From Cellulomonas iranensis NBRC 101100 = JCM 18110 (lineage in GTDB: Bacteria > Actinomycetota > Actinomycetes > Actinomycetales > Cellulomonadaceae): a DNA stretch of 64,000 bases. Below are positions 18,351-28,773 of this stretch, in pieces. The stretch lies in assembly GCF_001552375.1 (NCBI RefSeq), contig NZ_BCRB01000012.1, positions 1 through 64,000 on the forward strand, given 5' to 3'. The stretch's first letter is position 1. Each line of letters begins with the position of its first letter. The translations under genes and the position numbers were made by a program. The notes below the pieces were generated by a model. The model was not told the origin of the DNA. It saw only the letters and a program-made list of their open reading frames with translations, and made no database searches.

Positions 18351-19535
18351 ATGACCTCGACGACCCCGCCGGCACCGCGGCGGCAGCGCACCCTGCTGAC
18401 CGACGAGCTGCTCGAGCGCGTCCGCTCGCGCGCCGACGCCCACGACCGCGACAACACGTTCCCGCACGACGACCTGGCCGACCTCGTCGCGGCGGGCTAC
18501 CTCACGGCGTTCGTGCCGGAGCGGCTCGGCGGTGCCGGCCTGACCCTCGAGGAGGTCGCGCGCGAGCAGGTCCGGCTCGCGGGCGCCGCGCCTGCGACGG
18601 CCCTCGCGGTGAACATGCACCTCGTGGTCACCGGGCTCGCGGCGCTGCTCGACGCGCGCGGCGACGGCTCGGTGGAGTTCGTGCTGCGGGACGCCGCCGC
18701 AGGCGAGGTGTTCGCGTTCGGCAACTCCGAGGCAGGCAACGACCTCGTGATGTTCGCGTCGCGCACGCGCGCCGAGCGCCAGGACGACGGTGGCTACCGG
18801 TACCACGGCACCAAGATCTTCACGTCGCTCTCGCCCGTGTGGACGCGGCTGGCGACGTTCGGCCTCGACGACTCCGACCCCGACGACCCGCGGCTCGTGC
18901 ACGGCGTCGTCGCGCGCGAGGACGGCGGCGTGCGGGCCAAGGACGACTGGGACACGCTCGGCATGCGGGCCACGCAGTCCGCGACCACGGTCCTCGAGGG
19001 CGCGTACGCGCCGCCGGACCGCGTGTACCGGCGGCTGCCCCCGGGCCCGAGCGCCGACCCGTTCGTGTTCGCGCTCTTTGCGGTCTTCGAGACGCTGCTG
19101 GCTGCCGTGTACACGGGGATCGGGCGTCGCGCGCTCGAGGTGGGCGTCGCGCACGCGCGCCGCCGCACCTCGATGAAGAACGGCGGGCGCAGGTACGCGC
19201 AGGACCCCGACATCCGGTGGCGGGTCGCGGACGCCGCGCTCGCGCAGGACGGCGCCGAGCTGCAGCTGTTCGCGCTCGCGCGCGACGTCGACGAGCGGGT
19301 CGACCACGGCGCGCGGTGGTTCGCGCAGCTCGTGGGCCTCAAGGTGCGGGCCACCGAGACCGCGCGCGTGGTCGTCGACCACGCGCTGCGGGTGTCGGGC
19401 GGCGGCGCCTACTTCACGGGCAGCGAGCTCGCGCGCCTGTACCGGGACGTGCTCGCCGGCATCTACCACCCGTCCGACGACGAGTCCGCGCACGCGACGG
19501 TCGCGGCGTCCGTGCTGGGGCCCCTCGAGGGCTGA
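18351..19535 (+). CDS. Acyl-CoA dehydrogenase family protein
   Basis: 394 residues with the full three-domain acyl-CoA dehydrogenase layout: N-terminal helices (residues 15-110, with FVPERLGGAGLTLEEV), the middle beta domain (GEVFAFGNSEAGND, then YRYHGTKIFTSLSP) and a C-terminal helical bundle with RVSGGGAYFTGSELARLYRDV. FAD-dependent alpha,beta-oxidation is the family reaction, but sequences of this sort also include flavin monooxygenases of the DszC type; no beta-oxidation genes adjoin, so the substrate is open. The start matches the leaderless promoter at 18339. Confidence 0.85.
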   Translation: MTSTTPPAPRRQRTLLTDELLERVRSRADAHDRDNTFPHDDLADLVAAGYLTAFVPERLGGAGLTLEEVAREQVRLAGAAPATALAVNMHLVVTGLAALLDARGDGSVEFVLRDAAAGEVFAFGNSEAGNDLVMFASRTRAERQDDGGYRYHGTKIFTSLSPVWTRLATFGLDDSDPDDPRLVHGVVAREDGGVRAKDDWDTLGMRATQSATTVLEGAYAPPDRVYRRLPPGPSADPFVFALFAVFETLLAAVYTGIGRRALEVGVAHARRRTSMKNGGRRYAQDPDIRWRVADAALAQDGAELQLFALARDVDERVDHGARWFAQLVGLKVRATETARVVVDHALRVSGGGAYFTGSELARLYRDVLAGIYHPSDDESAHATVAASVLGPLEG

Positions 19536-19539
19536 CCGC

Positions 19540-20256
19540 TCACCAGCCGCGTGCCGCCCAGGCGGCCAGCTGCGGACGCTCGGCACCGAGCGTCGTGTCG
19601 TCGCCGTGCCCGGGGTAGACCCCAGTGTCGTCGCGGAACCGGTCGAACACGCGTGCCGTGACGTCGCCCAGCAGCGCCGCGAAACGTACGGGGTCGCCGC
19701 CGGTCGCGCCGACGCCGCCGGGGAACAGCGAGTCGCCCGTGAACAGGTGCACGCGCCCCGGCACGGCGCCCGGCGCCGCGGCGTCCGCGGGCTCGGTCAG
19801 CGCGAGCGCGACCGACCCCGGGGTGTGCCCGCGCAGCGCGACGACCTCGAGCACGAGGTCGCCGACCGCGACCGTGTCGCCGTGCCGCAGACGCGTGGTC
19901 ACCGGGTGGTCGGTCGCGGCGGCGATCGCGTCCGCGTCGTCCACCCCGGCCGCGACGTGCGCTCCGGTCACCGCCACCACCGACGTCAGCGCGCCGACGT
20001 GGTCGTGGTGGCGGTGCGTGACGACGACGACGTCGAGCCGCGCCGACGGCGAGCCCTCGCGCACGAGCGCGAGCAGCCGGTCCGGGTCGGCGGGCGCGTC
20101 GACGAGCAGCTGCGCGCCCGTGCGGCGGCACGTCAGCAGGTAGGCCGCGTTGTCCGTCGGACCGACGGCGACCTTGCGGATCTCCGCGCCGTCGAGCACG
20201 CGCACGTCGGTCGGGCCGCCGACGTGCACCCGCCCCGTGTAGCCCGGTCCCGTCAT
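19540..20256 (-). CDS. Metallo-beta-lactamase-fold hydrolase
   Basis: 238 residues with the di-metal motif H-x-H-x-D-H (THRHHDH, His81 to His86), then GHTPGS, the FTGDSLFPGG motif and PGHGD near the C-terminus. This is the glyoxalase II-like branch, which hydrolyses thioesters such as S-lactoylglutathione or mycothiol analogues; substrate not determinable. Its ATG overlaps the stop of the upstream GH15 gene (ATGA), so they are cotranscribed. Convergent with the dehydrogenase gene, only four bases apart. Confidence 0.88.
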   Translation of the reverse strand: MTGPGYTGRVHVGGPTDVRVLDGAEIRKVAVGPTDNAAYLLTCRRTGAQLLVDAPADPDRLLALVREGSPSARLDVVVVTHRHHDHVGALTSVVAVTGAHVAAGVDDADAIAAATDHPVTTRLRHGDTVAVGDLVLEVVALRGHTPGSVALALTEPADAAAPGAVPGRVHLFTGDSLFPGGVGATGGDPVRFAALLGDVTARVFDRFRDDTGVYPGHGDDTTLGAERPQLAAWAARGW

Positions 20257-22139
20257 CGTGCCTCCACCGAGGTGCCGTCGTCCGCCGCGTCGGCCGCGGC
20301 GGCTGCCCGGCACGCGACGTCGTGGCTGTGGGCCGCGCGCACGAGCGCGAGGTGGGACAGCGCCTGCGGCACGTTGCCGACCATGCGCCGCGCCCGCGGG
20401 TCGTACTGCTCCGCGAGCAGCCCCACGTCGTTCGCGAGCGGCACCAGCGCGTCGAGCACCCGGGTCGACCCGGCGACGTCGCCCGCGCGCGCGAGCGCGT
20501 CCGCGAGCCAGAACGAGCACGCGAGGAACGGCGCCTCGTCGCCCTCCAGGCCGTCGTCGGTCCGCTCGGCGCGGTAGCGCAGCAGCAGCCCCGGCGCGAC
20601 CTCGAGCTCGTCGCGCACCCGTGCGACCGTCGCGAGGACGCGCGGGTCGTCCGCGGGCAGGAAGCCGACCTGCACCATCTGCAGCAGGGACGCGTCGGTG
20701 TGCGTCGCTCCGTAGTGCTGCACGAAGCTGCCGACCTCGTCGGACCAGCCGTGCGCCAGCACGTCGGCGCGGATCTCGTCGCGCGCGGTGCGCCACCGGT
20801 CCAGCGGCGCGGGCAGCCCGTGGTCCTCCGCGCCGCGGATCGACCGGTCGAGCGCCGCCCAGGCCATGATCTTCGAGTGCGTGAAGTGGCGTGGCTCGCC
20901 GCGGACCTCCCAGATGCCGCGGTCCGGCTCGCGCCAGCCGCGGACCAGGTCGTCGACGAGCCGACGCTGCAGCGACCACGAGTCGGCGGTCTCGGCCAGG
21001 CCCGCGTCGCGCGCCATCGCGAGGGCCGACATCACCTCGCCCAGCACGTCGTGCTGCACCTGGTCGACCGCGCCGTTGCCGAGCCGCACCGGCCGCGACC
21101 CGGCGTAGCCCGGCAGGTGGTCGAGGTGCGTCTCGGGGAGCCGGCGCCCCCCGTCCAGGCGGTACATGATCTGCAGGTCGCGCGGGTCCCCGGCCACGGC
21201 CCGCTCGAGCCAGTCCCGCCACTGCGTGGCCTCGTCGCGGAACCCCTGCTCCAGCAGCGCCTCGAGCGTGAGCGCCGCGTCGCGCAGCCAGCAGTACCGG
21301 TAGTCCCAGTTGCGCTCGCCGCCGAACGTCTCGGGCAGCGAGGTCGTCGGCGCGGCGACGATGCCGCCCGTCGTCACGTCGGTCAGCATCCGCAGGACCA
21401 GCAGCGAGCGGACGACGGCCTCGCCGTACGGGCCGTCGTACGTGCAGTCCCGCGCCCACAGGCCCCACGCGATCACGGTCTCGTCGAGCCGGTCCGGCAC
21501 CGTGAGCCGCGACGGGACGGGCTGCCACGAGTGCACCCACGTGAGGGACAGCTCGACGCTCTCGCCCGCGCGCAGCGTGAAGCGGTCGCGGTGCCGGTGG
21601 TCGACGGCGCGGGGGAGCCGGTCGCCGCGCAGGACCAGCGAGTCGGGCCCCGCGATCGCGCGGATCGCGTCGTTCCCGTCGGCGTCGCGCTCGTGCCGGA
21701 CCCACGGCTGGATGCCGCCGTAGCCGAACCGCACGACCCACTCGTGCTCGACCTCGACCTCGCCGTGCGTGCACTCGACGCGCCGCACGACGTCGCTGCG
21801 GCCGTCGCCGAGCGGCATGGCGTCCGTCGCGACGGCCGTGCCGGTCGGCGTGACGTACGTCGTGTCGAGCACGAACGAGTCGCCACGGTACGTCCGCGTC
21901 ACGGACGTCGCGTCGCGCACCGTCAGGAGCCAGCGCCCGTGGTCGGGCGTGCCGAGCAGCGCCGCGAAGCACGCGTCGGAGTCGAAGCGCGGCAGGCACA
22001 GCCAGTCGAGGGACCCCCCGCGCGAGACGAGGGCGGCGGTGTGGCCGTCTCCGAGGACCGCGTAGTCCTCGATGGGGACCTGGCAGCCGAGCAGGTCGGG
22101 GTGCCGCCGGGACGCGTCGGGGCTGGTCGTGGGCTCCAT
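20253..22139 (-). CDS. Glycoside hydrolase family 15 (glucoamylase/trehalase-like)
   Basis: 628 residues, no signal peptide. An N-terminal beta-sandwich (about 1-230, starting with YAVLGDGHTAALVSRGGSLDWLCLPRFDS) precedes an (alpha/alpha)6 barrel whose landmark is NWDYRYCWLRDAAL. Cytoplasmic actinobacterial members of this group hydrolyse trehalose or small alpha-glucans. The ATG at 22139 is preferred because minus-strand CATGCT ends seven bases before it; an in-frame ATG four codons upstream (22151) overlaps that element. Divergent from uvrA, cotranscribed with the metallo-hydrolase. Confidence 0.9.
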   Translation of the reverse strand: MEPTTSPDASRRHPDLLGCQVPIEDYAVLGDGHTAALVSRGGSLDWLCLPRFDSDACFAALLGTPDHGRWLLTVRDATSVTRTYRGDSFVLDTTYVTPTGTAVATDAMPLGDGRSDVVRRVECTHGEVEVEHEWVVRFGYGGIQPWVRHERDADGNDAIRAIAGPDSLVLRGDRLPRAVDHRHRDRFTLRAGESVELSLTWVHSWQPVPSRLTVPDRLDETVIAWGLWARDCTYDGPYGEAVVRSLLVLRMLTDVTTGGIVAAPTTSLPETFGGERNWDYRYCWLRDAALTLEALLEQGFRDEATQWRDWLERAVAGDPRDLQIMYRLDGGRRLPETHLDHLPGYAGSRPVRLGNGAVDQVQHDVLGEVMSALAMARDAGLAETADSWSLQRRLVDDLVRGWREPDRGIWEVRGEPRHFTHSKIMAWAALDRSIRGAEDHGLPAPLDRWRTARDEIRADVLAHGWSDEVGSFVQHYGATHTDASLLQMVQVGFLPADDPRVLATVARVRDELEVAPGLLLRYRAERTDDGLEGDEAPFLACSFWLADALARAGDVAGSTRVLDALVPLANDVGLLAEQYDPRARRMVGNVPQALSHLALVRAAHSHDVACRAAAAADAADDGTSVEAR

Positions 22140-22146
22140 CGTGACC

Positions 22147-22152
22147 AGCATG
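22147..22152 (-). promoter_or_regulatory. -10-like element, leaderless GH15 gene
   Basis: Minus-strand CATGCT, seven bases before the ATG at 22139. Confidence 0.35.
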
Positions 22153-22223
22153 GACCGGACGGGCGTCGCTCGCGCGCGCTGCGGCGCGGGCGTGCGCGTG
22201 CGGCCGACGGGGCGCGCGTCACG

Positions 22224-22239
22224 TCGAACACGTGTGCGA
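22224..22239. promoter_or_regulatory. LexA-like SOS box upstream of uvrA
   Basis: TCGAACACGTGTGCGA differs by one base from the actinobacterial SOS-box pattern TCGAAC-N4-GTTCGA. It lies 18 bases upstream of the uvrA -10 box, covering the -35 position, where LexA would repress. UvrA is a classic SOS gene, so the site makes biological sense. Confidence 0.65.
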
Positions 22240-22256
22240 TTGTCGGAGGGCGGTCG

Positions 22257-22262
22257 TAGACT
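22257..22262 (+). promoter_or_regulatory. -10 box of uvrA
   Basis: TAGACT, eight bases before the uvrA GTG; no Shine-Dalgarno sequence follows, so the transcript is probably leaderless or nearly so. Confidence 0.5.
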
Positions 22263-22270
22263 GCACGGCT

Positions 22271-25144
22271 GTGACGCAACCTCTGTCCGACCGTCTCGTG
22301 GTCCGCGGCGCCCGGGAGCACAACCTCCGCAACGTCGACCTCGACCTGCCGCGCGACGCCATGATCGCGTTCACCGGCCTGTCCGGCTCCGGCAAGTCGT
22401 CGCTCGCGTTCGACACGATCTTCGCCGAGGGCCAGCGCCGCTACGTCGAGTCCCTGTCGGCGTACGCGCGGCAGTTCCTCGGGCAGATGGACAAGCCCGA
22501 CGTCGACTTCATCGAGGGCCTGTCGCCCGCCGTGTCGATCGACCAGAAGTCGACGAACCGCAACCCGCGGTCGACCGTCGGCACCATCACCGAGGTCTAC
22601 GACTACCTGCGCCTGCTGTTCGCGCGCGCCGGCACGCAGCACTGCCCGGTCTGCGGCGAGCGCGTCCAGGCGCAGACGCCGCAGCAGATCGTGGACCGCC
22701 TGCTCGAGCTGCCCGAGGGCACGCGCTACCAGGTGCTGGCGCCCGTCGTCCGCGGCCGCAAGGGCGAGTACGCCGACCTGTTCCGCGAGCTGCAGGGCAA
22801 GGGCTTCGCGCGCGCCCGCGTCGACGGCGAGGTCGTCCAGCTCGCGTCGCCGCCCACGCTCGAGAAGAAGCTCAAGCACGACATCGAGGTCGTCGTCGAC
22901 CGGCTCGTGTCGCGCGAGGGCGTGCAGCGTCGCCTCACCGACTCGGTCGAGACCGCCCTCGGGCTCGCGGGCGGCCTGCTGGTCGTCGAGCTCGTCGACG
23001 CCGATGGGGACGACCCGCAGCGCGAGCGCCGCTTCTCCGAGCACCGCTCGTGCCCGAACGACCACGTCCTCACGCTCGACGAGATCGAGCCCCGCACGTT
23101 CTCGTTCAACGCGCCCTACGGCGCGTGCCCCGAGTGCACCGGCATCGGCTCGCGGCTCGAGGTCGACCCCGACCTCATCGTCCCGGACGACGAGCTGTCG
23201 CTCGCCCAGGGCGCGGTCGCGCCGTGGGCGCAGACGTCCTCGGAGTACTTCCAGCGCGTCCTGACGGCCCTCGCGGACGACCTGGGCTTCTCGATGGACA
23301 CGCCCTGGCGTGCGCTGCCGAAGCGCGCCCGCGACGCCGTCCTGCACGGGCAGAACCACGAGGTGCACGTGCGCTACCGCAACCGGTGGGGGCGCGAGCG
23401 GCAGTACTCGACGGGGTTCGAGGGCGTCATCACGTTCCTCGAGCGGCGCCACTCCGAGACCGAGTCGGAGTGGAGCAAGGAGAAGTACGAGGCGTTCATG
23501 CGCGAGGTCCCGTGCCCCGCGTGCGACGGCGCCCGCCTCAAGCCCGAGGTGCTCGCGGTCAAGGTCGGCGGCCGCTCCATCGCCGACGTCTGCTCGCTGC
23601 CCATCGACGAGGCGCGCGACTTCATCGACGGCCTCGAGCTCGGCGAGCGCGAGCGCGCGATCGCCGCGCAGGTCGTCAAGGAGATCCAGGCGCGGCTCGG
23701 GTTCCTGCTCGACGTCGGCCTGGACTACCTGTCGCTCATGCGCCCCGCCGGCACGCTCTCGGGCGGCGAGGCGCAGCGGATCCGGCTCGCGACGCAGATC
23801 GGCTCGGGCCTCGTCGGCGTGCTGTACGTGCTCGACGAGCCGTCCATCGGGCTGCACCAGCGTGACAACCGCCGCCTCATCGAGACGCTCACGCGGCTGC
23901 GCGACCTCGGCAACACGCTCATCGTCGTCGAGCACGACGAGGACACCATCCGCACCGCCGACTGGATCGTCGACATCGGCCCCGGCGCGGGCGAGCACGG
24001 CGGTCGCGTCGTGCACTCGGGCGACCTCGAGGGCCTGCTCGCGTCGCAGGAGTCCGTCACGGGCGCCTACCTCTCGGGGCGGCGCTCGATCCCCATGCCC
24101 GCGACGCGGCGCCCCGTGGACCGCTCGCGGCAGGTCACGGTGGTCGGCGCGCGCGAGAACAACCTGCGCGGCATCGACGTGTCGTTCCCGCTCGGCGTGC
24201 TCACGGCCGTCACCGGGGTGTCGGGCTCGGGCAAGTCGACGCTCGTGAACTCGATCCTCTACACGGTCATGGCGAACGAGCTCAACGGGGCCCGGCAGGT
24301 CGCCGGGCGTCACAAGCGCGTGACGGGTCTGGACCAGCTCGACAAGGTCGTGCACGTCGACCAGGGGCCGATCGGCCGGACGCCGCGCTCCAACCCCGCG
24401 ACGTACACGGGCGTGTGGGACCACGTGCGACGGCTGTTCGCCGAGACGTCGGAGGCCAAGGTCCGCGGGTACACGCCGGGCCGGTTCTCGTTCAACGTCA
24501 AGGGCGGGCGCTGCGAGGCGTGCTCGGGCGACGGCACGCTCAAGATCGAGATGAACTTCCTGCCCGACGTCTACGTGCCGTGCGAGGTCTGCCACGGCGC
24601 GCGGTACAACCGCGAGACGCTCGAGGTGCACTTCAAGGGCAAGACGGTCGCCGACGTGCTCGAGATGCCCATCGAGGAGGCCGCCGAGTTCTTCGCCGCG
24701 GTGCCGGCGATCTCCCGGCACCTGCGCACCCTGGTCGACGTCGGCCTCGGGTACGTGCGCCTCGGCCAGCCCGCACCGACGCTCTCGGGCGGCGAGGCGC
24801 AGCGCGTCAAGCTCGCGTCCGAGCTCCAGCGCAGGTCGACGGGACGCACCATCTACGTGCTCGACGAGCCCACCACGGGTCTGCACTTCGAGGACATCCG
24901 CAAGTTGCTCGGCGTGCTGCAGTCGCTCGTCGACAAGGGCAACACCGTGCTCGTCATCGAGCACAACCTCGACGTGATCAAGAACGCCGACTGGGTCGTC
25001 GACATGGGCCCCGAGGGCGGGTCGGGCGGTGGCACCGTCGTGGCGCAGGGCACGCCCGAGCACGTCGCGTCCGTGCCGCAGAGCCACACCGGCCGGTTCC
25101 TCGCCGAGGTTCTTGAGCCCGAGCGCGTCGAGGTGAGCGCCTGA
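22271..25144 (+). CDS. uvrA: Excinuclease ABC subunit A
   Basis: 957 residues. Damage-recognition ATPase of nucleotide excision repair. Two ABC modules with Walker A lysines at 42 (GLSGSGKSS) and 655 (GVSGSGKST), two LSGGEAQR signatures, and zinc-binding cysteine pairs (CPVCGE, CPECTG, CPACDG, CEACSG, CEVCHG). Full length. The GTG at 22271 is chosen because the conserved N-terminus ([14 protein letters not shown]) begins nine residues later and the promoter lies just upstream. Confidence 0.97.
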   Translation: MTQPLSDRLVVRGAREHNLRNVDLDLPRDAMIAFTGLSGSGKSSLAFDTIFAEGQRRYVESLSAYARQFLGQMDKPDVDFIEGLSPAVSIDQKSTNRNPRSTVGTITEVYDYLRLLFARAGTQHCPVCGERVQAQTPQQIVDRLLELPEGTRYQVLAPVVRGRKGEYADLFRELQGKGFARARVDGEVVQLASPPTLEKKLKHDIEVVVDRLVSREGVQRRLTDSVETALGLAGGLLVVELVDADGDDPQRERRFSEHRSCPNDHVLTLDEIEPRTFSFNAPYGACPECTGIGSRLEVDPDLIVPDDELSLAQGAVAPWAQTSSEYFQRVLTALADDLGFSMDTPWRALPKRARDAVLHGQNHEVHVRYRNRWGRERQYSTGFEGVITFLERRHSETESEWSKEKYEAFMREVPCPACDGARLKPEVLAVKVGGRSIADVCSLPIDEARDFIDGLELGERERAIAAQVVKEIQARLGFLLDVGLDYLSLMRPAGTLSGGEAQRIRLATQIGSGLVGVLYVLDEPSIGLHQRDNRRLIETLTRLRDLGNTLIVVEHDEDTIRTADWIVDIGPGAGEHGGRVVHSGDLEGLLASQESVTGAYLSGRRSIPMPATRRPVDRSRQVTVVGARENNLRGIDVSFPLGVLTAVTGVSGSGKSTLVNSILYTVMANELNGARQVAGRHKRVTGLDQLDKVVHVDQGPIGRTPRSNPATYTGVWDHVRRLFAETSEAKVRGYTPGRFSFNVKGGRCEACSGDGTLKIEMNFLPDVYVPCEVCHGARYNRETLEVHFKGKTVADVLEMPIEEAAEFFAAVPAISRHLRTLVDVGLGYVRLGQPAPTLSGGEAQRVKLASELQRRSTGRTIYVLDEPTTGLHFEDIRKLLGVLQSLVDKGNTVLVIEHNLDVIKNADWVVDMGPEGGSGGGTVVAQGTPEHVASVPQSHTGRFLAEVLEPERVEVSA

Positions 25145-25164
25145 CGCCCTGACGCGTCGCTCGG

Positions 25165-25198
25165 GGCGGGTGCCGGGTCGCGCGACCCCGCACCCGCC
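25165..25198. terminator. Bidirectional terminator between uvrA and osmC-like gene
   Basis: Outer arms 25165-25173 and 25190-25198 enclose a second perfect palindrome (GGGTCGCGCGACCC), giving an extended stem between convergent genes. Confidence 0.65.
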
Positions 25199-25208
25199 GC
25201 AAGGCGTC

Positions 25209-25709
25209 TCAGGCGGTGACGACCACGGGCGCCGGCTCGTGGCGCACCGTGAAGTTGACCGACCGTGCGATGAAGCAGTGCTCGTGCGCGCGGCGGTGCA
25301 CGTCCGCCAGCAGCGCGTCGTCCACGGCGCGGCCGTCGGACGCGGTGCCGCCACGGACCGTCACGCGCGGCCGCAGCACGACCTCGGTGAACTGGCCCTG
25401 CCCCTGGCTCTCGATGCGCATGGTGCCCGAGGCCGCGTCCTCGTACCCGACCACGACGACGCCCGCGCTCGCCGCGAGGTGCAGGAACCACAGCATGTGG
25501 CACTGCGCGAGCGCGCCGACGAGCAGGTCCTCGGGCGACCAGCGGTCCGCGTCGCCACGGAAGTGCGGGTCCGACGTGCCGAGCAGGGCGGGCTTGCCGC
25601 CCGCCGTCAGCGCGTGGTCGCGGCCGTAGGACGTGTAGGTCGCGGTCCCCGCCTCACCCGCGCCGGTCCACGTGAGGTCCACCGAGTACTGGTGCAGCAG
25701 CTGTGCCAT
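25209..25709 (-). CDS. OsmC/Ohr-family peroxidase-like protein
   Basis: 166 residues with the OsmC fold. The two redox cysteines are present: Cys70 in [14 protein letters not shown] and Cys145 in [11 protein letters not shown]. These enzymes reduce organic hydroperoxides with a thiol partner. The minus-strand TAGGGT six bases upstream supports the ATG at 25709 and a leaderless transcript. Divergent from uvrC. Sub-class (OsmC, Ohr or YhfA-like) is not certain; the FLHLAA helix is common in actinobacterial OsmC-like proteins. Confidence 0.88.
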   Translation of the reverse strand: MAQLLHQYSVDLTWTGAGEAGTATYTSYGRDHALTAGGKPALLGTSDPHFRGDADRWSPEDLLVGALAQCHMLWFLHLAASAGVVVVGYEDAASGTMRIESQGQGQFTEVVLRPRVTVRGGTASDGRAVDDALLADVHRRAHEHCFIARSVNFTVRHEPAPVVVTA

Positions 25710-25715
25710 GCACCG

Positions 25716-25721
25716 ACCCTA
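25716..25721 (-). promoter_or_regulatory. -10-like element, leaderless osmC-like gene
   Basis: Minus-strand TAGGGT, six bases before the ATG at 25709. Confidence 0.5.
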
Positions 25722-25785
25722 GTGGTGCACGTCACACGTGCGCCCCGCGGTGGCCGCGTGGCGAGGCCGTGTCGGTGCCGCGAAC

Positions 25786-25791
25786 TAGGCT
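25786..25791 (+). promoter_or_regulatory. -10 box of uvrC operon, leaderless
   Basis: TAGGCT, seven bases before the uvrC ATG. No LexA-type palindrome is seen here, unlike at uvrA. Confidence 0.5.
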
Positions 25792-25798
25792 CGGACGC

Positions 25799-27835
25799 AT
25801 GGCCGATCCCGCGACCTACCGTCCCGCGCCGGGGGAGATCCCCGACGCCCCCGGCGTGTACCGGTTCCGCGACGAGCACGGCCGCGTCGTCTACGTGGGC
25901 AAGGCCAAGAGCCTGCGCAACCGCCTGAACAGCTACTTCCAGGACCTCGCCGGGCTGCACCCGCGCACGCAGCAGATGGTCACGACCGCGGCCTCGGTGC
26001 AGTGGACGGTCGTCGGCACCGAGGTCGAGGCGCTCGCGCTCGAGTACTCGTGGATCAAGGAGTTCGACCCGCGGTTCAACGTCAAGTACCGCGACGACAA
26101 GTCCTACCCGTACCTCGCGGTCACGATGGCGGACGAGGTGCCGCGCGTGCAGGTCATGCGCGGCGCGAAGCGGCGCGGCACGCGCTACTTCGGGCCGTAC
26201 GCGCACGCGTGGGCGATCCGCGAGACGGTCGACCTCCTGCTGCGCGTGTTCCCGGTGCGGACGTGCTCGGCGGGCGTCTTCAAGCGCGCGAAGCAGCAGG
26301 GCCGGCCGTGCCTCCTGGGCTACATCGACAAGTGCTCGGCTCCGTGCGTCGGGCGGATCGGCGTCGACGAGCACCACCAGCTCGCGCAGGACTTCTGCGA
26401 CTTCATGGCGGGCGACACCGCGCGCTTCACGCGCCGCCTCACCGCGCGCATGAAGGAGGCGGCCGCCGAGCTCGACTTCGAACGTGCCGCGCGGCTGCGT
26501 GACGACATCGCGACGCTCGAGAAGGCGACCGAGCGCAACGCGGTCGTGCTGTCCGACGGCACCGACGCGGACCTCTTCGCGATGGCCGGCGACGAGCTCG
26601 AGGCGGCCGTCCAGGTCTTCCACGTGCGTGACGGCCGCATCCGCGGGCAGCGCGGCTGGGTCGTCGAGAAGGTCGAGGACCTCGACGACGCCGCGCTCGT
26701 CGAGCACCTGCTGCAGCAGGTGTACGGCGGCGAGGACGCCGGCACGGCGCCCGGCGCGGTCCCGCGCGAGGTGCTCGTGCCGGTCCTGCCCGCCAACCTC
26801 GACGAGGTGCAGGCCTGGCTCAGCGGCCTGCGCGGCAGCCGCGTGAGCGTGCGCGTGCCGCAGCGGGGCGACAAGCGCGAGCTCGCGGCGACCGTGCTGC
26901 GCAACGCCGAGCACGCGCTCGCGCTGCACCGCACGCGCCGCGCGGGCGACCTCACGACCCGCAGCCAGGCGCTGCGCGAGATCCAGGAGGCGCTCGACCT
27001 GCCGAGCGCGCCGCTGCGCATCGAGTGCTACGACGTGTCGCACAACCAGGGCACGTACCAGTCCGCGTCGATGGTGGTGTTCGAGGACGGGCTCGCGCGC
27101 AAGAGCGAGTACCGGCTGTTCTCGGTGCGCGGCCCCGAGGGCCAGGGCGCACGCGACGACACGGCGGCGATGCACGAGGTCATCACGCGCCGCTTCCGCC
27201 GCTACCTCGCCGAGCGCGCCGAGTCCCACGACCTCGACCTCGGTGACGCCGACGACGAGGACGCGCCGCGCAGCGGCCCGGTCGACGAGCGCACGGGCCG
27301 CCCGGCCCGGTTCGCCTACCCGCCCAACCTCGTCGTCGTGGACGGCGGGCCGCCGCAGGTCGCGGCAGCGGCGGCCGCGATGGCCGAGCTGGGCATCGAC
27401 GACGTCGCGCTGTGCGGCCTGGCCAAGCGGCTCGAGGAGGTGTGGGTGCCGGGGGAGGAGTACCCGGTCATCCTGCAGCGCAGCTCCGAGGGCCTCTACC
27501 TGCTGCAGCGCGTGCGCGACGAGGCCCACCGGTTCGCCATCACGGCCCACCGCAAGCGCCGCAGCAAGGGCATGACGGCGTCGGCGCTCGACGACGTGCC
27601 GGGCCTCGGCCCGGCGCGCAAGGCCGCGCTGCTGCGGCACTTCGGCTCGGTCAAGCGGCTGCGCGCCGCGTCCGCCGAGGAGATCGCGACGGTGCCGGGC
27701 ATGGGCGCGCGCACGGCGGAGGCCGTCGTGGCCGCGCTCGCGCCGGCCGCCGAGCCGGGTGCGGCAGGCGTCGGCGTCACGCCCGGCGGGTCCGACGAGG
27801 CAGCCGCGGCGTCGCCTGGCACGATGGGGACATGA
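25799..27835 (+). CDS. uvrC: Excinuclease ABC subunit C
   Basis: 678 residues. Makes the dual incisions in nucleotide excision repair. N-terminal GIY-YIG nuclease domain ([21 protein letters not shown]), a cysteine-bearing region ([26 protein letters not shown]), UVR motif (about 215-250), RNase H-like C-terminal nuclease ([17 protein letters not shown]) and tandem helix-hairpin-helix at the end. First gene of the uvrC-rapZ-yvcK run conserved in actinobacteria; its stop overlaps the rapZ start. Confidence 0.97.
   Translation: MADPATYRPAPGEIPDAPGVYRFRDEHGRVVYVGKAKSLRNRLNSYFQDLAGLHPRTQQMVTTAASVQWTVVGTEVEALALEYSWIKEFDPRFNVKYRDDKSYPYLAVTMADEVPRVQVMRGAKRRGTRYFGPYAHAWAIRETVDLLLRVFPVRTCSAGVFKRAKQQGRPCLLGYIDKCSAPCVGRIGVDEHHQLAQDFCDFMAGDTARFTRRLTARMKEAAAELDFERAARLRDDIATLEKATERNAVVLSDGTDADLFAMAGDELEAAVQVFHVRDGRIRGQRGWVVEKVEDLDDAALVEHLLQQVYGGEDAGTAPGAVPREVLVPVLPANLDEVQAWLSGLRGSRVSVRVPQRGDKRELAATVLRNAEHALALHRTRRAGDLTTRSQALREIQEALDLPSAPLRIECYDVSHNQGTYQSASMVVFEDGLARKSEYRLFSVRGPEGQGARDDTAAMHEVITRRFRRYLAERAESHDLDLGDADDEDAPRSGPVDERTGRPARFAYPPNLVVVDGGPPQVAAAAAAMAELGIDDVALCGLAKRLEEVWVPGEEYPVILQRSSEGLYLLQRVRDEAHRFAITAHRKRRSKGMTASALDDVPGLGPARKAALLRHFGSVKRLRAASAEEIATVPGMGARTAEAVVAALAPAAEPGAAGVGVTPGGSDEAAAASPGTMGT
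27820..27825 (+). promoter_or_regulatory. -10-like element inside uvrC end, rapZ
   Basis: CACGAT lies six bases before the rapZ ATG, inside the last uvrC codons. It fits the leaderless pattern and could give rapZ its own transcript in addition to the uvrC operon. Confidence 0.3.
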
Positions 27836-28773
27836 GCGAGCCGTCGCCGATCACCGTGCCGGCGGGCATCCCCGCCCTCGAGGCCGCGACCGTGGCCCCC
27901 GTCCTCGAGCTGCCGCAGGTCCTGGTCATCACCGGGATGTCGGGCGCGGGGCGCACGCGCGCCGCGGCCGTGCTGGAGGACCTCGGCTGGTACGTCGTCG
28001 ACAACCTGCCGGCGCAGATGCTCACGCACCTCGTCGGCATGCTGACCAGCGGTCCGGTCAGCGGCCCCGCGCAGCGGCTCGCGGCCGTCATCGACGTGCG
28101 CGGCCGCGAGTACTTCGCCGCGCTCACGGGCGTCCTCGACGACCTGCAGAGCCGCGGCGTCGAGCTGCGCGTGCTGTTCCTCGACGCGTCCGACGAGGTG
28201 CTCGTGCGGCGCTTCGAGCAGGTGCGGCGTCCGCACCCGCTGCAGGGCGACGGCCGGATCCTCGACGGCATCGCGCACGAGCGCACGCTCCTGTCGGACC
28301 TGCGCGAGCGCGCCGACACCGTGATCGACACGTCCGACCTCAACGTGCACGACCTCGCCCGCCTCGTCCGGGCGGGCGTCTCGGGCCCGTCGGAGGACGT
28401 GCTGCACGTGTCGGTCCTGTCGTTCGGCTTCAAGTACGGCATCCCGCTCGACGCCGACCACGTCGTCGACGTGCGCTTCCTGTCCAACCCGTACTGGATC
28501 ACCGAGCTGCGGCACCTGTCGGGCCGCGACGCGCCCGTGCGCGACTACGTCCTCGGGCTGCCGGGCGCCGTGACGTTCGTCGACCGCTACGTCGACGCGC
28601 TCGAGCCCGTGCTCGACGGCTACCTGCACGAGGAGAAGCGGTACGCGACCATCGCCGTGGGCTGCACGGGCGGCAAGCACCGCTCGGTCGCCATCAGCGA
28701 GGCCATCGCCGCGCGCCTGCGCGAGCGCGGGCACCGCGTGCAGGTCACGGCGCGCGACCTGGGCAAGGAGTGA
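27832..28773 (+). CDS. rapZ: RapZ/YvcJ-family nucleotide-binding protein
   Basis: 313 residues: N-terminal P-loop domain ([12 protein letters not shown], about residues 35-46) and C-terminal domain with SFGFKYG, the FLSNPYWI motif and [10 protein letters not shown]. The Walker A lysine is replaced by arginine (GAGRT), a substitution I recall as usual in actinobacterial homologues. In E. coli RapZ is an adaptor for small-RNA decay that senses glucosamine 6-phosphate; in Gram-positives YvcJ binds and hydrolyses nucleotides and the role is less clear. Overlaps uvrC and yvcK by four bases each. Confidence 0.93.
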   Translation: MSEPSPITVPAGIPALEAATVAPVLELPQVLVITGMSGAGRTRAAAVLEDLGWYVVDNLPAQMLTHLVGMLTSGPVSGPAQRLAAVIDVRGREYFAALTGVLDDLQSRGVELRVLFLDASDEVLVRRFEQVRRPHPLQGDGRILDGIAHERTLLSDLRERADTVIDTSDLNVHDLARLVRAGVSGPSEDVLHVSVLSFGFKYGIPLDADHVVDVRFLSNPYWITELRHLSGRDAPVRDYVLGLPGAVTFVDRYVDALEPVLDGYLHEEKRYATIAVGCTGGKHRSVAISEAIAARLRERGHRVQVTARDLGKE

